This document shows positions 51,953-60,408 of a DNA stretch of 64,000 bases, in pieces; positions within the stretch are counted from its first letter, which is position 1; each line of letters opens with the position of its first letter. This stretch comes from Alkalihalobacterium sp048323755 (lineage in GTDB: Bacteria; Bacillota; Bacilli; Bacillales; Bacillaceae_F). The notes under the pieces are model-generated. The model had not been told where the DNA came from and did not search any database. It saw only the letters and a program-made list of their open reading frames with translations. The translations under genes and the position numbers were made by a program. Where the stretch lies: positions 1 to 64,000 of the forward strand of contig NZ_JBLWFS010000012.1 of NCBI RefSeq assembly GCF_048323755.1. Direction: 5' to 3'.

Positions 51953-53230
51953 ATGCTTTCTTACAATAAAGCAAATGAATTAATCGAACAGACAAAAGAA
52001 AACAAAATTTATTTCGGACTCGAAAGAATGCGAGTATTACTTGATAAACTAGGGAACCCGCATGAGAAGACAAGGAGTATTCACCTTGCCGGTACGAATG
52101 GAAAAGGGTCGACATTAACCTATTTACGTTCTATTTTAAATGAGGCTGGGTATCGAGTCGGTACATTTACATCACCATACATTTTTCAACGAAACGATCA
52201 AATTCAACTAGATGGGAAGCCGATTTCACAAAAAGAGTTTGTACACCTAGTAGAACAGATACTTCCAGTTATTGAAGAACTTGAACGATCCGATTACGGT
52301 GCGCCTGTTGAGTTTGAAGTGATGACAGCACTCGCTTTTCTATATTTTGCTCAACAGGAGAATATCGACTTTATGATCATTGAAACGGGATTAGGAGGTC
52401 GGTTAGATCCGACAAATGTTCTAACACCACTGGTCGCAATTATCACGAATATTGGCTTGGATCATATTGAATTTTTAGGAAGTGACCTGTTGCAAATCGC
52501 AAACGAAAAAGCAGGAATTATTAAACCTTCAATCCCTATAGTTTCGGGATGTACGCAGCAAGAAGTCACTTCATTGCTGCAAAAAAAGGCAGCAGCACAA
52601 CAGTCATCACTACACCAATTAGGCAGTCAATTTAAAATAAACCATTCAAACCGTACGTTTACTTATAAATCGGAACAACATACGTACACTGATTTGCAGC
52701 TTACAATGCTCGGTAGCCATCAACAAACCAATGCCTCATTAGCGGTCCGAACGATTGAACTACTAAAAGCATTTCATGATGTTAATGTACAACAAGAAGC
52801 AGTAAGGGCGGGTCTCCAACAAGCAACAATAAAAAACCGAATTGAAGTCGTGCAAACTGAGCCAATGATCATCATGGACGGTGGCCATAATCAAGAAGGG
52901 GTACAAGCCCTTGTCGATACATTACTAAACTCTTTTCCTAATAAAAAATTTACCGTCCTATTTTCAGCGATGGTCGATAAAGATGTAAAAGAAATGGTCA
53001 AATCGTTGCAGCAACTCACCGATACCATTATTTTAACAACGTTCCCTCATCCTCGTTCTATTCAGCGAGGTGATATTGTTAGTGTGCTTGACGATCAAAC
53101 GCTTCAGTTTAAAGAAGATTACAAAACAGCCTACCATCAATTAAAAGGGGATCTACAAGAGGACGAGGTTCTAGTCATCACAGGCTCACTTAATTTTCTT
53201 TCTTTTGTTAGGGAAAAGGTTGAAGAATAA
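51953..53230 (+). CDS. folC: FolC, folylpolyglutamate/dihydrofolate synthase (first copy)
   Basis: FolC adds glutamates to folates and in many bacteria also makes dihydrofolate. The 425 residues are a Mur-ligase-type enzyme with P-loop AGTNGKGST (about 44-52), the folate-loop region TSPYIFQRNDQI, ETGLGGRLDPTN, and TNIGLDHIEFLG with GEKAGI-like NEKAGIIKP. The C-terminal domain carries IMDGGHNQEG. AAAGGAG precedes the ATG. A second FolC-like gene follows 113 nt downstream, so which one is the housekeeping enzyme is not clear. Confidence 0.92.
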   Translation: MLSYNKANELIEQTKENKIYFGLERMRVLLDKLGNPHEKTRSIHLAGTNGKGSTLTYLRSILNEAGYRVGTFTSPYIFQRNDQIQLDGKPISQKEFVHLVEQILPVIEELERSDYGAPVEFEVMTALAFLYFAQQENIDFMIIETGLGGRLDPTNVLTPLVAIITNIGLDHIEFLGSDLLQIANEKAGIIKPSIPIVSGCTQQEVTSLLQKKAAAQQSSLHQLGSQFKINHSNRTFTYKSEQHTYTDLQLTMLGSHQQTNASLAVRTIELLKAFHDVNVQQEAVRAGLQQATIKNRIEVVQTEPMIIMDGGHNQEGVQALVDTLLNSFPNKKFTVLFSAMVDKDVKEMVKSLQQLTDTIILTTFPHPRSIQRGDIVSVLDDQTLQFKEDYKTAYHQLKGDLQEDEVLVITGSLNFLSFVREKVEE

Positions 53231-53343
53231 TAACTTAAGGTGGAAAGCTATAAGAGTTATCTTTTTCTGTAGGGGCTCTTCTATTTTACGTGTTTTGGAG
53301 ATAATATAAATACTGTTACATGTGAAGAAAGGGCGTACCATGG

Positions 53344-54630
53344 ATGAAAACATTTAAAGAAATAGTTGAGTTTATACAAGGACGTAATGTCATTCAACTT
53401 GGCTTAGAAAATATGGAAGACTTTTTAGCAGAAATAGGAAACCCACATCGAAAGTTAAAAATTATTCATATTGCCGGTACGAACGGAAAAGGATCGACGT
53501 TAAATTTTATTCGCGAGATGTTACTAGAAGCTGGATACGATGTCGGTGCGTTTACCACTCCTGCGGTGCTCAGCTATGAAGAGCAAATCTCTATGAATAA
53601 AGAACCGATTACACAAGAGGACTTTATCCACGTCTTTGATCAATTAACACCAGCTCGCGAACGGTTTGAAGCGAATGGACAAGCGATGTTGACCGAATTT
53701 GAAAATTTAACGGCAATGATGTTTTACTATTTTGCAGAAGTCCGTCCAGTCGATTTTGTTCTATTAGAAACTGGTATGGGGGGGCGCCTCGATGCAACGA
53801 ATGTTTCGATGCCGCTCGTAACTGCGATCACAAATATCGGTATGGACCACATGCATTTACTAGGTGAAACCAAAGAAGAGATTGCCCGTGAAAAAGCAGG
53901 GATCATTAAAGCAGGCGTTCCGCTCATCACGACGGAAAGTGAAGAGAACATCTTGGAGATCTTTAACCAACAAACGAAGCAAAAGCACTCGAAACTATAT
54001 GTGTTAGAAGATGACTTTTTCATTGATAGTGCTTCTGCTACTAGTGGTTTACAGACATTCACCTTTACATCGCCATTTCGTACAATAGAAGCTCTAGAAC
54101 TAACGATGCTCGGTAAACATCAAATCAAAAATGCGTCGCTTGGCTTAATGGTTATTGATTATTTAAAAACGTATCAAGCGCTGATCATTACAGAAGAAGA
54201 AATTCGCAGTGCTCTAAAAAAGGCGGCGTGGATCGGGCGTTTTGAAAAGCTCAGTGAAACACCGCTTGTCTATATCGATGGTGCTCATAACGAGGAAGGA
54301 ATAGCAGCATTAGCAACGACCTTACGTGAACAGTTTTCGGATAAAAACATCCAAGTGCTATTCGCTGCGACAAAAGAAAAAGACGTCGAAAAGATGCTCA
54401 CGCCTCTATATGACGTAATAGATGAAATTAGTTTTACTAGTTTCGATTTTCCACGGGCAGCTTCAGCAACCAATTTGTATGCAAATTGCAGCTTGAAAAA
54501 GAAAACGATAGTCAGTGACTGGCGGAACTTTATTAAAACGAAACATTTATTGTTAGAAAATAGGGACTTATTACTCATAACAGGATCTTTATATTTTATT
54601 TCGCAAGTAAGGTTATATTTCAAAAAGTAA
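53344..54630 (+). CDS. FolC paralogue (second copy)
   Basis: The 428 residues have the same plan as the preceding gene: AGTNGKGST (about 43-51), TTPAVLSYEEQISM in place of TSPYIFQRNDQI, ETGMGGRLDATN, TNIGMDHMHLLG, REKAGIIK and YIDGAHNEEG. The two proteins are diverged over their whole length but collinear, which indicates an old duplication or an acquired copy rather than a recent repeat. The TSP to TTP change at the folate-binding loop may mark a different substrate. In B. subtilis a single folC occupies this place. Confidence 0.88.
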   Translation: MKTFKEIVEFIQGRNVIQLGLENMEDFLAEIGNPHRKLKIIHIAGTNGKGSTLNFIREMLLEAGYDVGAFTTPAVLSYEEQISMNKEPITQEDFIHVFDQLTPARERFEANGQAMLTEFENLTAMMFYYFAEVRPVDFVLLETGMGGRLDATNVSMPLVTAITNIGMDHMHLLGETKEEIAREKAGIIKAGVPLITTESEENILEIFNQQTKQKHSKLYVLEDDFFIDSASATSGLQTFTFTSPFRTIEALELTMLGKHQIKNASLGLMVIDYLKTYQALIITEEEIRSALKKAAWIGRFEKLSETPLVYIDGAHNEEGIAALATTLREQFSDKNIQVLFAATKEKDVEKMLTPLYDVIDEISFTSFDFPRAASATNLYANCSLKKKTIVSDWRNFIKTKHLLLENRDLLLITGSLYFISQVRLYFKK

Positions 54631-54765
54631 ATTTATAGTAAAATAATACCATTAATTAGTTTAACACTATGTTTAAAGTAGGAATTTTTACACTATTGTA
54701 GTAATATAATAAAGAGAGATCGAAATTTCAGAAAACTATAAAAGTAATCATAGGGGGGAAGGATT

Positions 54766-56502
54766 GTGTCGGGGACGGTAAAAGCATCATTGTGGACAAT
54801 TTGGTTTATTCTAACTGTTTTTTTCATCACTGCTTTTGATTTATATGCTTTCTCTCAAATTACTGGAAATGAAAAAGAAATCCTCTCTTTATTCGTATTA
54901 GCCGCAATCGCAGCAGCATTTCCCATTCATTATCGAGGGTATTCATTCGTCTTATTTCAATGGGTATCTCTTGCTAGTTTTCTGTTATATGGTCTCTTAA
55001 TTGAAATCATTGTGACCCAATTCGCTCTATTATTTTCCCTTCTTTTAATGAAGATAAATCGTGAAAGCTTGTATCGAATTCCACTGAATTCAATCATGTT
55101 CTATATTACGTCTCTTTCTGCTGCGGGAATGTATTATTTCGTCGTGAGATTACCGCTTCCTAATGCGTTAGATTTTTTTGTTCCGGTAGCAGCGTATGTA
55201 TGTACATTTTTGTTCGTTAACCATGTGTTAATCTACCTCATTCGAAATCATATGGCTAAGGTAAAAACAAAGTTTATTGATAGAGGAACGGTATGGGAAC
55301 TAGCGACGGCAGCGCTCGTATTACCAATGAGTTTGATCCTTGTCATGATGTACCAAGAAATTGGCTACGGGGCGTCTGGAATAGTCGCAGTTGCTTTTAT
55401 CGGAATTTCGATTATGTTAAAAGTCTATCGTAGAAGTGAATTAATGAATGAACAACTCAAAAAAGTAAATGAACTCGGCATCGAACTAAGCAGTACGTGG
55501 GAAGTAAAAGAAACCGCTCACTTATTTATCAATAAAATAAAAGATTTATTCCCAAGCGATTACATCTACTTATATACAATAGAAAACACCAAGCTCGAAC
55601 TTCTCGAAGCTTATCAAAAAGACCCAACCGATCTATTTTTAACTGGAAAATCAATTGACTCGGTAACGGAAAAAGTTTATCGCAGGAAAAGAGCTGTTGT
55701 CTTTCAAAACAGGAGCCAATGGCCAACTCCAGAGCGACTTTGGTTAAAATCAGCTCATTCCGTAATGGTCGTCCCGATGATTCAACATCGTGAGCTAAAA
55801 GGAATTATCACGATTGCCGTCAATCAAAAAAGTGCTTATAAAAAGCAAGATGTCACGTTAATGGAAATCCTCGCCAATTTCGTTGGTGTTGCCATCGATA
55901 ACGCCCGTCATTACGAGGCAACGAAAAAGGAAAGTGAACGTTGCCCACTGACAAGTCTCTTTAACTATCGTTCATTTGAGCGTCTATTAATAGAAAACTA
56001 TGAACGAAGCCTCATTCACCGCGAAAATGTAGCTGTCATTTTACTAGATTTAGATCATTTTAAGTCTGTTAATGATACGTATGGCCACCAAGCCGGCAAT
56101 GAAGTGCTCTGTCAAATCGCAAGACTGATGGAAGAGACGATAGGGGAAAATGGGATTGTCGCTCGCTATGGCGGAGAAGAGTTTGTCATTCTTTTAACAA
56201 ACACAAATTCAACTGTCGCATACATGAAAGCGGAGGATTTACGTACGCGAATTGCACAACACCAGTTCCTCATTCATAACGATCTCAATGAAGGAGAAGT
56301 GACACCGATCCAGGTCACGGCAAGTATCGGTGTGGCAACGAGCGATGATGAAGAGTCCAATCCCGTTTCACTGGTCCGCCAAGCCGACCGGGCAATGTAT
56401 ACGGGAGCGAAGCAGAAAGGCAGGAACCGTGTAGCGGTGTATGGGGATGGACATGGAGTACAAGAAGCAGCAGCAACGTTGGAAGATACATTGACGAGAT
56501 AA
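54766..56502 (+). CDS. Membrane diguanylate cyclase (multi-TM, GAF, GGDEF)
   Basis: The enzyme makes cyclic di-GMP from two GTP. The 578 residues have six or so membrane helices (about 8-215), a GAF domain (about 235-385) and a GGDEF domain (about 395-560) with LDLDHFKSVNDTYGHQAGN and the active loop GGEEF (469-473). The product-inhibition RxxD I-site is absent: the residues before ARYGGEEF read GENGIV. The start is GTG 54766 with GGGGGGAAGGA upstream. The gene stands just before a c-di-GMP riboswitch and pilus operon, its likely target. Confidence 0.93.
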   Translation: MSGTVKASLWTIWFILTVFFITAFDLYAFSQITGNEKEILSLFVLAAIAAAFPIHYRGYSFVLFQWVSLASFLLYGLLIEIIVTQFALLFSLLLMKINRESLYRIPLNSIMFYITSLSAAGMYYFVVRLPLPNALDFFVPVAAYVCTFLFVNHVLIYLIRNHMAKVKTKFIDRGTVWELATAALVLPMSLILVMMYQEIGYGASGIVAVAFIGISIMLKVYRRSELMNEQLKKVNELGIELSSTWEVKETAHLFINKIKDLFPSDYIYLYTIENTKLELLEAYQKDPTDLFLTGKSIDSVTEKVYRRKRAVVFQNRSQWPTPERLWLKSAHSVMVVPMIQHRELKGIITIAVNQKSAYKKQDVTLMEILANFVGVAIDNARHYEATKKESERCPLTSLFNYRSFERLLIENYERSLIHRENVAVILLDLDHFKSVNDTYGHQAGNEVLCQIARLMEETIGENGIVARYGGEEFVILLTNTNSTVAYMKAEDLRTRIAQHQFLIHNDLNEGEVTPIQVTASIGVATSDDEESNPVSLVRQADRAMYTGAKQKGRNRVAVYGDGHGVQEAAATLEDTLTR

Positions 56503-56770
56503 CGACATTTATTTTCTAATAAATATTACTATTGTCATTTTTGTGACTAAAGTCACGAGTTCGATATAAATTCCAAATAAAATTTTATCAAAAAGTATTT
56601 TAATTTAGGAGAATCTTGCTATAATCAGAGCTATAAGGGTGAAGCAAACAGACTAGTAAATTAAAGGGAATTTAACAACTCTAATGACCAGAGGAGTAGA
56701 ACTTGTTATAATAGGTTTGAAACAGAAGGAATTAGGGTATTTATTACTAGAATTGTTCAATATATTGAAA
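56503..56770 (+). other. Gap between the cyclase gene and the riboswitch
   Basis: This AT-rich stretch has no gene. Two TATAAT boxes are seen, at 56618-56623 (with TTTTAA 16 nt upstream) and in GTTATAATAGG near 56709; either could start the pilus transcript. GTGACT-AA-AGTCAC (56543-56556) is a perfect short palindrome and could be an operator. Confidence 0.4.
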
Positions 56771-56771
56771 A

Positions 56772-56844
56772 TAAAGGCGCGATGAAATACGACTTGTATG
56801 TGGGCACCTAAGTCGTACGGAGCTAGTGGTGCAACCGGCTTTTA
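56772..56844 (+). promoter_or_regulatory. Cyclic di-GMP class II riboswitch aptamer
   Basis: The sequence carries the class II landmarks in order: GCGCGATGAAA (56778-56787), GGGCACCTAAG (56802-56812) and GAGCTAGTGGTGCAACC (56820-56836), in the spacing remembered for clostridial examples. P1 is TAAAGG (56772-56777) with CTTTTA (56839-56844). GGGCAC can pair with GTGCAACC, forming the pseudoknot-type core helices. It lies between a diguanylate cyclase gene and a type IV pilin gene. Assignment is by motif recall, not by a covariance-model search. Confidence 0.85.
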
Positions 56845-56889
56845 CATATGACAATCTTCGGAGGTGGTCTAGTAAAGGTTATTTTTTTA
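56839..56889 (+). terminator. Riboswitch expression platform: terminator alternative to P1
   Basis: CTTTTAC (56839-56845) pairs with GTAAAGG (56872-56878). The interior adds GAC/GTC and a UUCG-type tetraloop in TCTTCGGA. TTATTTTTTT follows. The 5' strand is the same CTTTTA that closes the aptamer P1, and the 3' strand repeats the P1 word TAAAGG. The two structures exclude each other, so ligand binding should prevent termination. Confidence 0.75.
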
Positions 56890-57055
56890 CTCTTAAACTG
56901 TCACTTTATGACAAATTAAGGTAAAAAAGTTAGCAAACAGCGTCAAAAACATCATTATTAGGTCAACTCTAGCAACAAGAACGTAGTCACGGTTTTGAGA
57001 GCAGACAAGCTCAAAAAATAAATTAATTATGAGAAAAAAGGGAGAGATTTATTAA

Positions 57056-57439
57056 ATGAAGGCACTAATTCAAAAACGTCTTAAAAACCAAAAAGGTTTA
57101 ACACTAATCGAGTTACTAGTTGTAATTGTTATTTTGGGGATTATTGCGGCGATAGCGATTCCACAGTTAACAGGCAATAGGGATGCTGCAGCTCAAGCTA
57201 CAAATACGCAAAATCTTAAATTATTGCAAGATGGAGTTCAAAGATATTATGTAGAGGTTGGAGATTATCCAACATCAGCAAATTTAAAAGAAAAATTAGG
57301 TCTTGATCCACTTCCAACTCCAGTAAAATTTGCTGGATGTGATGATAGTGATTTCAAATACACATTAGAAGGTGAAGGTGCAAATGCAAAGATAAAAGAA
57401 GTTGATATTGAAACTTCTAAATGTATCAAAAATGATTAG
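57056..57439 (+). CDS. pilA: Type IV major pilin
   Basis: The 127 residues begin with a class III signal: basic leader ending NQKG (Gly14), then the mature N-terminus LTLIELLVVIVILGII with Glu at mature position 5. The soluble part has two cysteines near the end (AGCDDS and TSKCIK) that could close a D-region loop. It is the first gene after the c-di-GMP riboswitch, and a terminator follows it, as expected for a highly expressed pilin. It differs in position and partners from the ComGC competence pseudopilin. Confidence 0.92.
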   Translation: MKALIQKRLKNQKGLTLIELLVVIVILGIIAAIAIPQLTGNRDAAAQATNTQNLKLLQDGVQRYYVEVGDYPTSANLKEKLGLDPLPTPVKFAGCDDSDFKYTLEGEGANAKIKEVDIETSKCIKND

Positions 57440-57496
57440 TACAATAGTGAATTATATAAACTTTAAGAGTGTAATGAGTTAGGATTTTTTAACATC

Positions 57497-57544
57497 AAAC
57501 AGCTGTCGCTAATACATGAGGCGGCAGCTGTTTTAAAAAAAATT
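57497..57544 (+). terminator. Terminator between the pilin and prepilin peptidase genes
   Basis: AAACAGCTGTCG pairs with CGGCAGCTGTTT (one wobble) around a 23-nt loop, then TTTT. It probably lowers transcription of the assembly genes relative to the major pilin. Confidence 0.75.
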
Positions 57545-57566
57545 TTACTAAATGGAAGGAAGGAAA

Positions 57567-58325
57567 ATGATGTTGTTGGTTGAACTTTATGTAATTTTAA
57601 TTAGTTTAATACTAGGTAGTTTCTTCAACGTCGTAGCCATTCGTCTATTAAAAAAAGAATCAATCGTCTTCCCTCCTTCTAATTGTCCATATTGCAAGCA
57701 CAAACTTTCAGTATTAGATCTGGTCCCTGTATTCAGCTACGTATTTTTAAAAGGAAAATGCCGTTACTGTAAAACTAAAATTTCTCCATTATACCCTTTT
57801 GGAGAGTTATTAACAGCAACATCAATTTTTATTGTTTATAAATTTGTCGGTCTACAACTAGAACTTATTCCAGCACTTCTTTTAACTGTTTTGCTTGTTA
57901 TATCCGTCATAACCGATATTCGCAAACAACTTATTTTAGATGTGGTTACGTTACCAATGCTTGGATTATTGATTATAAGTCGGCTTTTTATTGGGACGGA
58001 ACCGTTTTGGTACTATTTACTTGGTGGGGTTGTTGGTTTTGCATTGTTACTACTGATTGCTATCGTCAGTCGAGGTGGTATGGGTGGTGGTGATGTAAAG
58101 CTTTATGCGGCGATCGGTGTTGCATTAGGGCCGTGGATGACGGTTATGAGTCTCGTGTTAGCATCATTTGTTGGTACCTTTATCGGTGTTTTATTAATGG
58201 TCACTGGTGTTATTAAACGAAAACAACCTATAGCGTTTGGGCCTTTTATTTTTGTGGGGACCATCGTTGCATATTTATTTGGTTATGATATATGGAATTG
58301 GTATATTAGCATGTTGCAGGGGTGA
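57567..58325 (+). CDS. pilD: Prepilin peptidase and N-methyltransferase (PilD/ComC)
   Basis: PilD cleaves the leader of prepilins after Gly and methylates the new N-terminus. The 252 residues include the cytoplasmic zinc pair CPYC and CRYC (about 38-72), the first catalytic Asp in VITDIRKQLILD, the second in GGGDVKLYAA, and about seven or eight membrane helices. ATG 57567 follows GGAAGGAAGG; an ATG at 57552 precedes that site. B. subtilis has comC, the same enzyme, after folC, so this may be the locus copy with a pilus operon built around it. Confidence 0.93.
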   Translation: MMLLVELYVILISLILGSFFNVVAIRLLKKESIVFPPSNCPYCKHKLSVLDLVPVFSYVFLKGKCRYCKTKISPLYPFGELLTATSIFIVYKFVGLQLELIPALLLTVLLVISVITDIRKQLILDVVTLPMLGLLIISRLFIGTEPFWYYLLGGVVGFALLLLIAIVSRGGMGGGDVKLYAAIGVALGPWMTVMSLVLASFVGTFIGVLLMVTGVIKRKQPIAFGPFIFVGTIVAYLFGYDIWNWYISMLQG

Positions 58326-58331
58326 CAATCA

Positions 58332-58730
58332 ATGAACAATCAAGAGGGAATGACATTAGTAGAGCTATTAGTAGCAATCGTTATTGCAGGACTCATACTA
58401 GTACCACTGCTGCACATTATGACCGGAACTTTCACGAGAACGCATATACAAGGTGATGATACTCAGCATATGTACTTCGCACAAGAAGTGATGGAGAACA
58501 TAAGAAATAATGGTTATACACCGGGTGATCCTACAAAATATTATTGCTTAAATGATTTAGGCTGTATCGATGAAAACCATGATGAGTATGACAACACATT
58601 AATATATGATGGTGAAATTGAAGTGATTGTAGAAGAATTTAGTGAGAACAATAATTTTTATGAAGTGTTGGTCCAATCCCTGTCCTCTAATTCGGAAATA
58701 AAGTTCTACACAGTGGTGAAAAAACAATGA
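58332..58730 (+). CDS. Minor pilin (PilV/PilI-like), type IV pilus
   Basis: The 132 residues carry a short leader MNNQEG and the mature N-terminus MTLVELLVAIVIAGLILVP with Glu at position 5, then a small acidic soluble domain with two nearby cysteines (YCLNDLGC). It is a minor pilin of the type that primes pilus assembly. AGGGGTG precedes the ATG, and the stop overlaps the next gene (ATGA). Confidence 0.85.
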   Translation: MNNQEGMTLVELLVAIVIAGLILVPLLHIMTGTFTRTHIQGDDTQHMYFAQEVMENIRNNGYTPGDPTKYYCLNDLGCIDENHDEYDNTLIYDGEIEVIVEEFSENNNFYEVLVQSLSSNSEIKFYTVVKKQ

Positions 58731-59182
58731 AAAATCAAAGAGGGGTCACATTAGTAGAATTGCTAACTACGATTGTAATTATGGGAATTATTACTGCTGT
58801 TATTATATCATTACTTCAATTATCCATAAAAAGTGAAAGAACTGTTTCAATTGATAATGAACTTCAGAGAGAAGCACGACTCATTGTAGAATATATTACT
58901 ACTAAATTAAGAGATGACAATTATGACTTGGTGGAAGAACCACCAGATTCCAATAACTATGTCTTGTATGAGTTTGTTGAAAATGACGATAATCAACAAG
59001 TGTTAAAATACGAAAATAATAAAGTTATTTTATTACCGAGTGGAAATGTGTTATCGGAAAATGTAATAAGTTTCAGAAAAGATTACCTTACTGATGGTGA
59101 GTACATTAATTTTAAGTTAAAAAAAGGCAACCACGAATACGAGGTAAGTACGAAGATTGGCTTCGTAAGAATACGAAATTAG
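58727..59182 (+). CDS. Minor pilin (PilW/PilJ-like), type IV pilus
   Basis: The 151 residues have the leader MKNQRG and mature VTLVELLTTIVIMGIITAV with Glu at position 5, then a soluble domain including YEFVENDDNQQVLKYE. It resembles the PilW/GspJ class in gene order and N-terminus. It overlaps the preceding gene by 4 nt, so the two minor pilins are co-translated. Confidence 0.83.
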   Translation: MKNQRGVTLVELLTTIVIMGIITAVIISLLQLSIKSERTVSIDNELQREARLIVEYITTKLRDDNYDLVEEPPDSNNYVLYEFVENDDNQQVLKYENNKVILLPSGNVLSENVISFRKDYLTDGEYINFKLKKGNHEYEVSTKIGFVRIRN

Positions 59183-59202
59183 GAGAAAGGTGGTTTCCTA
59201 TA

Positions 59203-60387
59203 TTGAGTATGAAGAGATTTCATAATAATGAGCGAGGTGCTGCCCTGCTATTAATTCTTTTTGTTGTGGCATTTTTAAGTATTGTAGGGACTGCTTTATT
59301 AAGTTCTACACTTTACAGTACTAAAACAGTATCCACGAATAAAGAAATACAAGGAGAATTTTATAGAGCTGAGGGAGCAATTGAAGTATTTTACGATGAA
59401 ATAAGAAATTACGGTTCGGGTAATGAAAAAGGTCCATATTTTTATTTGTTAGACCCTAATAATCCGACATATAAAGAGTATGAAATAGGTGGAGAAAAAG
59501 TAAAAGTGGAGCTTAAAGTTGTAGATGGTGAGATTAAAAACATTGATGATTTAGAAGAAGGTACGACTGAAGTTGAGTTTGAAATTCATTCCTCTTATGA
59601 TGATGTAACTTCTGATACTAATATTACAAGAGTTGCCCATTTAAATACGATGGTTGAAGTTGAAAATAACATTTCAAGTGAAAATAGTCCACCTGGTGCA
59701 GAACCTGTGATACCTTCAGAGCCAGAAGAAACCTTTAATATTTCAAATAAGGCAATAAATTACTTGGAAGACCGTACAAAGTCTCAGCATTTTAATAACG
59801 TTTATAGTAATCATTTAAAATCTAAAAGAAATGAATTTCAATCTCTTACGTATTTTAATAATGTAATTGATAATTTAGGATTAAACAATATCAATTTTAA
59901 TCATTACAACAAAGTGACTAGTGCTAATACGTTTCCTCATACTCCTGCTAACAATGTTACTATAATCAACGAAATAAATATTAGTGGTAATCATCATCAA
60001 ATTGTGATCCCTACAAATGCAATTGTTTATGTTGATAAAATTAATTGGTCTGGGAGCGGTAATAACTCTAGATTAACTGTAAATGGGTTGTTAATTGCAA
60101 ACGAAATAATCTTGAAAGGTAATGCTCGTTTAGTTGTCAATAGTGGCATAATTACAAATGTTATCCACGCTCAATCCAATGCAGTAAGAATTACTGGAGA
60201 GGGAAAGGGAATTAACTGCGCACTACTTGGTGAACAAGGCTGTGAAATACCTAAAGAGATAATTATTGATAATGAAGATATTATAGAACCAGGGGTACCT
60301 AATGAAAATGAGGAAGGAGAACAAGTACTAGGTCCAAGAGTTAAAAGTACTAGTAATTCATATCCAACCTTTTCAACAAGGAGATAA
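59203..60387 (+). CDS. Large PilX/GspK-like pilus protein with repetitive C-terminal domain (first of a tandem pair)
   Basis: The 394 residues start KRFHNNERG (Gly12) then AALLLILFVVAFLSIVGTALL. This is a pilin-like helix without Glu at mature position 5, as in GspK tip subunits. After STLYSTKTV and EFYRAEGAIEVFYDE comes a globular part. From about 250 a run of short valine/asparagine-rich strands follows (VTIINEINISGN, LTVNGLLIANEIILKGN, LVVNSGIITNVI), suggesting a beta-helix. The start is TTG 59203, about 10 nt after AGGAGAAAGG; ATG 59209 is possible. It is paralogous to the next gene. Confidence 0.8.
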   Translation: MSMKRFHNNERGAALLLILFVVAFLSIVGTALLSSTLYSTKTVSTNKEIQGEFYRAEGAIEVFYDEIRNYGSGNEKGPYFYLLDPNNPTYKEYEIGGEKVKVELKVVDGEIKNIDDLEEGTTEVEFEIHSSYDDVTSDTNITRVAHLNTMVEVENNISSENSPPGAEPVIPSEPEETFNISNKAINYLEDRTKSQHFNNVYSNHLKSKRNEFQSLTYFNNVIDNLGLNNINFNHYNKVTSANTFPHTPANNVTIINEINISGNHHQIVIPTNAIVYVDKINWSGSGNNSRLTVNGLLIANEIILKGNARLVVNSGIITNVIHAQSNAVRITGEGKGINCALLGEQGCEIPKEIIIDNEDIIEPGVPNENEEGEQVLGPRVKSTSNSYPTFSTRR

Positions 60388-60408
60388 TTGTTAAGAGGAG
60401 TTTTCTAT

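Noticed and set aside
57056..57439. Pilin as the competence pseudopilin ComGC
   Set aside because: The helix is similar, but the neighbours are pilD, PilV/PilW-like, pilMNO and a c-di-GMP riboswitch, not comGA-comGG.
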